Positions 59,880 through 64,000 of a DNA stretch of 64,000 nt are shown in pieces (the first letter of the stretch is position 1; every line of letters begins with the position of its first letter). Location: assembly GCF_029626235.1 (NCBI RefSeq), contig NZ_JARUBO010000005.1, forward strand, positions 4,808,001-4,872,000, written 5' to 3'. A model generated the notes under the pieces. That model searched no databases. It was given only the letters and a program-made list of their open reading frames with translations, and was not told the DNA's origin. The stretch is from Micromonospora sp. WMMD1120 (GTDB taxonomy: Bacteria > Actinomycetota > Actinomycetes > Mycobacteriales > Micromonosporaceae). The position numbers and the translations under genes are program-made.

Positions 59880-60175
59880 CCAGGCACGGACCGGTCGCCG
59901 TGGCCTCCATGACCGCACTCCGTCCGGGAGACGTCGTGCTGGTCGGGTCGGCCTGCTCGGTGCAGTTCGGGGGGGACCGGGAGCTGAGGCTGCGCGTGGT
60001 GTCAGTCGGCGAGGTCGACCCGTACACCGGCTGGCTGTGGATCACGGGCTACGTGCTCGACGCGCGGGGATTGGCCAAGGCCAAGCGCGAGCTGTACGTG
60101 CTCAGGGCCGGGCTGCGCGTTCAACGGCGAACCGCCCCGGCGGTCGACGTCCGAGGCGGTCCGGTGCGGGTCTGA
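59876..60175 (+). CDS. Small hypothetical protein
   Basis: 99 residues from GTG 59876, overlapping the upstream stop. It is predicted to be mostly beta-strand (LRPGDVVLVGSACSVQFGGD, GWLWITGYVLDARG), ending in a basic stretch. It has no signal peptide or known motif. It is translationally coupled to the Cys-containing small protein and convergent with the dehydrogenase gene 5 bp away. Function is unknown. Confidence 0.55.
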   Translation: MTRHGPVAVASMTALRPGDVVLVGSACSVQFGGDRELRLRVVSVGEVDPYTGWLWITGYVLDARGLAKAKRELYVLRAGLRVQRRTAPAVDVRGGPVRV

Positions 60176-60180
60176 CGGCA

Positions 60181-61152
60181 TCAGATCAGCAGCAGGGTCT
60201 TGCCCACGGCGGTGCGGTTCTCGATTGCGGCGTGCGCGTCGGCGGCACGTTCCAGCGGGAAGGTCTGTCCGATGACCGGCCGAACGAGTCCCACCGCAGC
60301 GTGCGACATCATCCGCTCCGCCCACCGCACCATGTGTGGCCTGAAGCTGAAGAGCTGTTCGATGCCGATCACCGTCACCCCTCTCCGATGCGCCTCCGCC
60401 GGGTCGATGAGCGTGGGCTCACCGCTGGAGGCGCCGTGCACCGAGAACCGGCCGCCTCGGGCGGTCACCGCGAACGCGGCACGCCCGATCTCGCCACCGA
60501 CACCGTCGAACACCACGTCCGGTCCCGGGCCACCCGTCGCCTCGCGTACGTGGTCGGCCCATCCCGGTTCGGAGTAGTCGACGGTCACGTCGGCACCGAG
60601 CTTCCTGGCCACATCGAGCTTCCGGCTTCCGCGCGCCGCCCCGACGACCCGCGCGCCCGCCGCTTTGGCGAGCTGCACCAGCAGGCTGCCGACCCCACCC
60701 GCCGCCGCTTCCACCAGAACCCAGTCGCCAGGTCCGATCGTGACGCGCTCGGCCAGCCCCTGCGCGGTGCTGCCGTCGCCGTAGAGGGCGATGGCCTCCG
60801 GCAGGCCGAGACCGTCCGGCACCGGGAAGAGCTCTCCGACCTGGGCCGCCGCCCGCTCGGCGAAGCCGCCGGTCTGTCCCGTGCGGGCCAGGACCTGCCG
60901 CTCCAGCCAGGCCGGATCCACGTCCGGGCCGACCGCGCTCACGGTCCCGGCCACCAGGCCGCCCGGCACGTACGGCAGCTGCGGCCGTTCATGCCATCGG
61001 GCGGTACCCCGCCGGATCTGCGTCTCGACGAACGTCATGCCCGCCACGGCCACCTCGACCACGACCTGACCCGGACCAGCCACCGGGTCCGGTGCCTCGC
61101 CCGGGACCAGCACTTCAGGACCCCCGAACCGGATCGCCTGGACGACTCGCAT
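60181..61152 (-). CDS. Zinc-type alcohol dehydrogenase/quinone oxidoreductase-like protein
   Basis: 323 residues from ATG 61152, with GGAGGCAGGTGG upstream. It is a member of the medium-chain dehydrogenase superfamily of the quinone oxidoreductase type: AIRFGGPEVLVPGEAPDPVA at the start, then the cofactor-binding VEAAAGGVGSLLVQLAKAAG and VVGAARGSRKLDVARKLGAD. No Cys-rich structural zinc loop is visible, in line with the zinc-free quinone reductase group. NADPH use is likely. It lies 76 bp downstream of the VOC gene on the same strand. Confidence 0.9.
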   Translation of the reverse strand: MRVVQAIRFGGPEVLVPGEAPDPVAGPGQVVVEVAVAGMTFVETQIRRGTARWHERPQLPYVPGGLVAGTVSAVGPDVDPAWLERQVLARTGQTGGFAERAAAQVGELFPVPDGLGLPEAIALYGDGSTAQGLAERVTIGPGDWVLVEAAAGGVGSLLVQLAKAAGARVVGAARGSRKLDVARKLGADVTVDYSEPGWADHVREATGGPGPDVVFDGVGGEIGRAAFAVTARGGRFSVHGASSGEPTLIDPAEAHRRGVTVIGIEQLFSFRPHMVRWAERMMSHAAVGLVRPVIGQTFPLERAADAHAAIENRTAVGKTLLLI

Positions 61153-61228
61153 GCCACCTGCCTCCAACCGTTCGCCGACGCGAACTCCGGAAGCGTGCAA
61201 CCTCAAGTCCGCTCGAAGTCAACCAGCG

Positions 61229-61585
61229 TCAGCGGTAGTACTGGACCAGGCAGAACTCGTGGCCCTCCGGGTCGGCCATGACGACTACCACGCCCTCGTC
61301 GTAGTCGTGTCGCTCACCGGTGGACCTGCCACCGAGGCCGACCACCATTGCCACAGCCTCGTCGATGTCGTCGACGGTGACGTCCAGGTGAATGCGTACC
61401 TTGTGCGCGCTGGGCTCCGACACCGGCTGGAACACCAGGCGCGGCTGCGGATCACCGCGTTCACCGAGGTAGACCCAGCCGTCCTGCGACGGCCCCGACT
61501 CGCGACCGAGCAGAGCGCTCCAGAATCGCGCCACCCGAACGGGGTCGAGGCAGTCGATCGTCACTCCGGACCAGACGTTCACCAC
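61229..61585 (-). CDS. VOC (glyoxalase/bleomycin resistance-like) family protein
   Basis: 118 residues. GTG 61585 or 61582 gives the usual VOC start NVWSGVTIDCLDPVRVARFW. The fold signature continues with FWSALLG, HLDVTVDDIDEAV and MADPEGHEFCLVQ. Both beta-alpha-beta-beta-beta modules appear complete. The protein probably binds a small molecule or metal, but its substrate is unknown. The frame is open upstream to 61639, but no start there fits the family. Confidence 0.88.
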   Translation of the reverse strand: MVNVWSGVTIDCLDPVRVARFWSALLGRESGPSQDGWVYLGERGDPQPRLVFQPVSEPSAHKVRIHLDVTVDDIDEAVAMVVGLGGRSTGERHDYDEGVVVVMADPEGHEFCLVQYYR

Positions 61586-61833
61586 GCGCCGATCCTGGCA
61601 GAGTCTGATGCCGCCGTGGACCGACCTGGCGCGCCGCACGGCATCTCGCGCGTTCGCCAGGTATTGGAGAATGCGGTCCGCGTCGTACCCGGTCGCGGCG
61701 GACAGTCGCTCGACGTTCTCATCCGCAGGCTCCCACCGCCCAAACCGGTTGTTCGCTCGGTAGCCCGCTGGTTACCGTGCCTCCCGTGGCGATGGAGGGA
61801 ATACCTCGCACCGACAACCGGTAAGGAGAATCT

Positions 61834-62634
61834 GTGGCGAGGAGCAGGCCGCCGTTCCGGATGAAGGCGATGCTCAGCCTGGAACGCGGCACCGCGACCG
61901 CCGCCGACACCGTGCGTCGCCACGCTCCACTCGCTGACGAGATCGGCGCCGACGGGATCGACGTCGATGACGACCGCGCAGACCTGCTGCTGTCGGGCTA
62001 CCGGGTGGCCGGGAGCGAGGAAAGCGCGATGCACTCCCTGGCGGAGCGGCTGCTGCACCGCTTCGGCTGGCGCGAGCAGGACTTCACCTACGCGCGAAAC
62101 GTCCGCTACGCGGAGACCGGCGTACCCCCGCCCGGTCCGCCGGCCACCCGGCTGGTCATCGACCGGGCCGACCAGGACCTGGGCATCGAGGGTACGACCC
62201 ACGGGGCCGGCCGCACTCCCGACCGCACCCTGCACATCGGGCCGGCCCAGGCCGACGTCGTCGCGCGGCTCTTCGTCACCCTCCCGGCGAGCACGATCGT
62301 CGGGACGGTGGAGGCGCTGGGGCCGTGGCTGACCCGCATCGAGCCCGCCGCGGTCAGCGTGGACCCGGGCCGCGCGGCCCTGCTGTTCCTCGCCCGTGCC
62401 GACCTGGCGACCGAGGCGGAGCGGCTCGGCCTGGGGCCGGTGAAGATCGGCCGGATCGAGGCGGACGCCGACCACGTCATCGACACCGCCACGGCCGCCG
62501 ACGGCACCAGCCTCTGGCTTCGCCGGGGCACCGACCCGGTTTCCCGGTACTGGCCCGGCATCATCGAGATCCGAGAGATGGTCATTCGCGACGTCGACCC
62601 GGACGGGCTCGGTGGCAGTGCCACGGCCAGTTAG
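61834..62634 (+). CDS. Hypothetical protein
   Basis: 266 residues from GTG 61834, with AAGGAG upstream. It is soluble, with mixed helix and strand. It contains HSLAERLLHRFGWREQDFTY and TLPASTIVGTVEALGPWL, and ends with WPGIIEIREMVIRDVDPDG. It has no signal peptide, membrane span or recognisable catalytic motif. It diverges from the VOC gene across ~248 bp in which I saw no further gene. I do not recognise the family. Confidence 0.65.
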   Translation: MARSRPPFRMKAMLSLERGTATAADTVRRHAPLADEIGADGIDVDDDRADLLLSGYRVAGSEESAMHSLAERLLHRFGWREQDFTYARNVRYAETGVPPPGPPATRLVIDRADQDLGIEGTTHGAGRTPDRTLHIGPAQADVVARLFVTLPASTIVGTVEALGPWLTRIEPAAVSVDPGRAALLFLARADLATEAERLGLGPVKIGRIEADADHVIDTATAADGTSLWLRRGTDPVSRYWPGIIEIREMVIRDVDPDGLGGSATAS

Positions 62635-62655
62635 ACGACTGTCACACGGTTTGGC

Positions 62656-63222
62656 CTACCTCGATGGCGTCGTCTCTCGACGCCACTGCGCGGCGAGCAG
62701 GGCGTAGGTGTAGCCGTCGACCCAGCCCAGCTCGGCGTGCCAGGAGTCGCCGACGCCGTGCTGCTCACGACGCATGCCGACCTTCTCGAGGATCCGCACC
62801 GAGGCGAGGTTGTCGGCGAAGCAGCCGGCGGTGATCCTGCGGATGTCCAACCTGTCGAACCCGTGCGCGACCATCGCGGTGACCGCCTCGGTCGCGTAGC
62901 CGTGGCCGCCGTAGGCCGGATCGAAGATGTAGCCGAGTTCGGCCTCCGTCCGCGCTGGCATGCCGGGCTGCCCCATGCCGTCGACGACGTCGAGCGAGAC
63001 GGTTCCGATCACCACGCCGTCGAGCGTGACCGCGACGCTGTGGTCGTTGGGGTCCTCCGCCGCACGCTGCCACGCTGCCCGAAAGGACGCGGGCTCCACC
63101 GTCGTGCGCAGGAGCCAGCGGGTGACCTCGGGCAGGTTGCGGTACTCGAGGATGCGGTCGACGTCCTCGCTACGTACCGGACGAAGTTCGAGGCGTGCGG
63201 TACGAAGGGTGGTGTTCTCCAT
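62656..63222 (-). CDS. GNAT family acetyltransferase (RimJ/RimL-like)
   Basis: 188 residues from ATG 63222. It has the RimJ/RimL pattern: TARLELRPVRSEDVDRILEY, VIGTVSLDVVDG, ELGYIFDPAYGGHGYATEAV (motif A), GFDRLDIRRITAGCFADN and SVRILEKVGMRREQH. Proteins of this group acetylate N-terminal amines of ribosomal proteins or small molecules; the target cannot be assigned. It converges on the hypothetical gene at 61834. Confidence 0.9.
   Translation of the reverse strand: MENTTLRTARLELRPVRSEDVDRILEYRNLPEVTRWLLRTTVEPASFRAAWQRAAEDPNDHSVAVTLDGVVIGTVSLDVVDGMGQPGMPARTEAELGYIFDPAYGGHGYATEAVTAMVAHGFDRLDIRRITAGCFADNLASVRILEKVGMRREQHGVGDSWHAELGWVDGYTYALLAAQWRRETTPSR
62665..62685. terminator. Short hairpin at the convergent ends of 61834 and 62656 genes
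   Basis: An 8-bp perfect inverted repeat, TGGCGTCG / CGACGCCA, with a 5-base loop lies just inside the 3' end of the minus-strand acetyltransferase gene and 30 bases after the plus-strand gene. It could terminate the plus-strand transcript. There is no T tract. Confidence 0.4.
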
Positions 63223-63285
63223 GGGGCGGCACGGTAGTGGACGCGCCACGGCGAGACGCCCGATTATCGGACCGGGTCAGAGGTC

Positions 63286-63930
63286 TCAGCGAAGCAGCAG
63301 GAACGTCGGCGCCGCGACAGCGAGCCCGACGGCGGCACCGGCGACGACCTGACCGGTGGTGTGCTCGCGTAACTGGACGCGGGACCAGCCGACCGCGGCC
63401 ACCACAGGGATGAGTATCAGCAGCACCACTCCGTGGACGATGACCAGGATCGCCGCCGATCCGGCGGCGACGGCGGCGTGGATGCTGAGCTTCCAGAGCA
63501 GGTTGATCACGGTCACGGCGACGCCTACGCCGAACATCACGACGACCACCGCAACCACCGTACGGGGGGCGTCCAGACCGACAAGGACGGCCAAGCCGAC
63601 CAGAACGGAGAGGAGTCCGTACGCGAGAGGTTTCGCCCGCTGCCTGCGCTCGCGGATGTGGTGGTCGGTCAGGCGCCCTCTCCGGACCTGGTACCAGATG
63701 AGGCTGTTGGGGATGACGGAGCAGAACAGTGTCGCCAGCAGAGCCCAGCCCAGGTCGCCGTGCGCCAACGGTCGGGTGGTGTCGATGGTGGCCGCGACCG
63801 GCATGAGGGCAGCCAGGAGCGCTGGCGCGAACACTTCCGTCACGACCCGGGCTGCCGTGCGGGACGCGTCACTGGTGGGAGAGTCGACAGTGTTCAGCAC
63901 ACACGGCATTCTGCACGTCTCGCCAGTCAT
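63286..63930 (-). CDS. PAP2 (phosphatidic acid phosphatase)-like membrane protein
   Basis: About 214 residues (ATG 63930; GTG 63942 and ATG 63909 are alternatives). It has several membrane spans and the PAP2 signature split as WKLSIHAAV and SRVQLREHTTGQVVAG (K-x-S-I-H...SR...HTTGQ). The first domain (R/K-x6-RP motif) is less clear; RERRQRAKPLAYG occupies that place. It may be a divergent lipid-phosphate phosphatase or a non-catalytic relative. It is the last complete gene on the minus strand. Confidence 0.75.
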   Translation of the reverse strand: MTGETCRMPCVLNTVDSPTSDASRTAARVVTEVFAPALLAALMPVAATIDTTRPLAHGDLGWALLATLFCSVIPNSLIWYQVRRGRLTDHHIRERRQRAKPLAYGLLSVLVGLAVLVGLDAPRTVVAVVVVMFGVGVAVTVINLLWKLSIHAAVAAGSAAILVIVHGVVLLILIPVVAAVGWSRVQLREHTTGQVVAGAAVGLAVAAPTFLLLR

Positions 63931-63967
63931 CAGCCCCACCACTTGACGGGCACGTCACGATGACCGT

Positions 63968-64000
63968 ATGAGATCCCGCCGTCACCTCGTGTTGTTGATC
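63968..64000 (+). CDS. Start of a gene running off the right edge (possible)
   Basis: From ATG 63968 the frame reads MRSRRHLVLLI to the window end without a stop. A basic N-terminus followed by hydrophobic residues would suit a signal peptide or membrane anchor. There is no strong ribosome binding site and only 11 codons are visible, so this is tentative. Confidence 0.3.
   Translation, partial: MRSRRHLVLLI

Noticed and set aside
63960..63971. ATG at 63960 as the start of the last gene
   Set aside because: It meets a stop after three codons (ATGACCGTATGA); the ATG at 63968 in another frame stays open to the end.

Overview
The window is very GC-rich, with a strong G/C bias at third codon positions, GTG starts and tightly overlapping ATGA junctions. 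It encodes an actinobacterial type VII (ESX-like) secretion locus, paired XRE/DUF397 regulators and ECF sigma/anti-sigma genes. This points to an actinomycete, most likely a Micromonosporaceae (Micromonospora-like) chromosome; the family assignment is inference. No rRNA, tRNA, CRISPR array, insertion sequence or phage gene was seen.

Layout. (1) 1-1912: the 3' end of an allantoicase gene, a MocA/MobA-like nucleotidyltransferase and an XdhC-type maturation factor, i.e. purine catabolism and xanthine dehydrogenase maturation. (2) 1968-55292: a ~53 kb type VII secretion island. It is bracketed by two paralogous membrane-anchored proteins with tandem lysozyme/transglycosylase-like domains, one of which carries an extra ricin-type lectin domain. 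Within it: a run of small helical WXG100-like proteins, a YbaB-like protein and a 5,349-residue giant protein with four papain-like modules, followed by a small 4-bp-overlapping gene that could encode its partner or immunity protein (3633-25396); two LuxR-type ATPase regulators flanking a beta-helix/AAA+ fusion that probably stands in for EccA (25409-32710); two minus-strand accessory genes, one with a LysM-like module (32688-37189); a regulatory block with an ECF sigma factor between two zinc-finger anti-sigma-like membrane proteins, together with a LysM-containing subtilase that has lost its catalytic His and Ser (37216-41813); and the core machine, with eccB and eccD (minus) diverging from eccC (plus) and then an intact mycosin (41977-51416). 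A large minus-strand protein with an ADP-ribosyltransferase-like C-terminus follows (51430-53847). No EccE was recognised.

(3) 55305-64000: ordinary accessory genes. They include a small membrane protein, a methyltransferase apparently truncated against a cyclase-family gene fragment, a decayed thiamine-diphosphate enzyme pseudogene, a GNAT enzyme, an XRE/DUF397 regulator pair with a clear palindromic operator candidate, two small hypothetical proteins, a quinone-oxidoreductase-like dehydrogenase, a VOC protein, another GNAT enzyme and a PAP2-like membrane protein.

Working model (inference): EccB/C/D plus the active mycosin form the secretion machine, and the beta-helix AAA+ protein acts as cytosolic chaperone ATPase. 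The WXG100-like proteins and the giant multidomain protein are the cargo, and the lysozyme-like proteins remodel peptidoglycan at the site. The sigma/anti-sigma and LuxR genes control expression. The most unusual elements are the giant protein, the pseudo-mycosin fused to a LysM-like module, and a recurring module shared by three otherwise unrecognised locus proteins.
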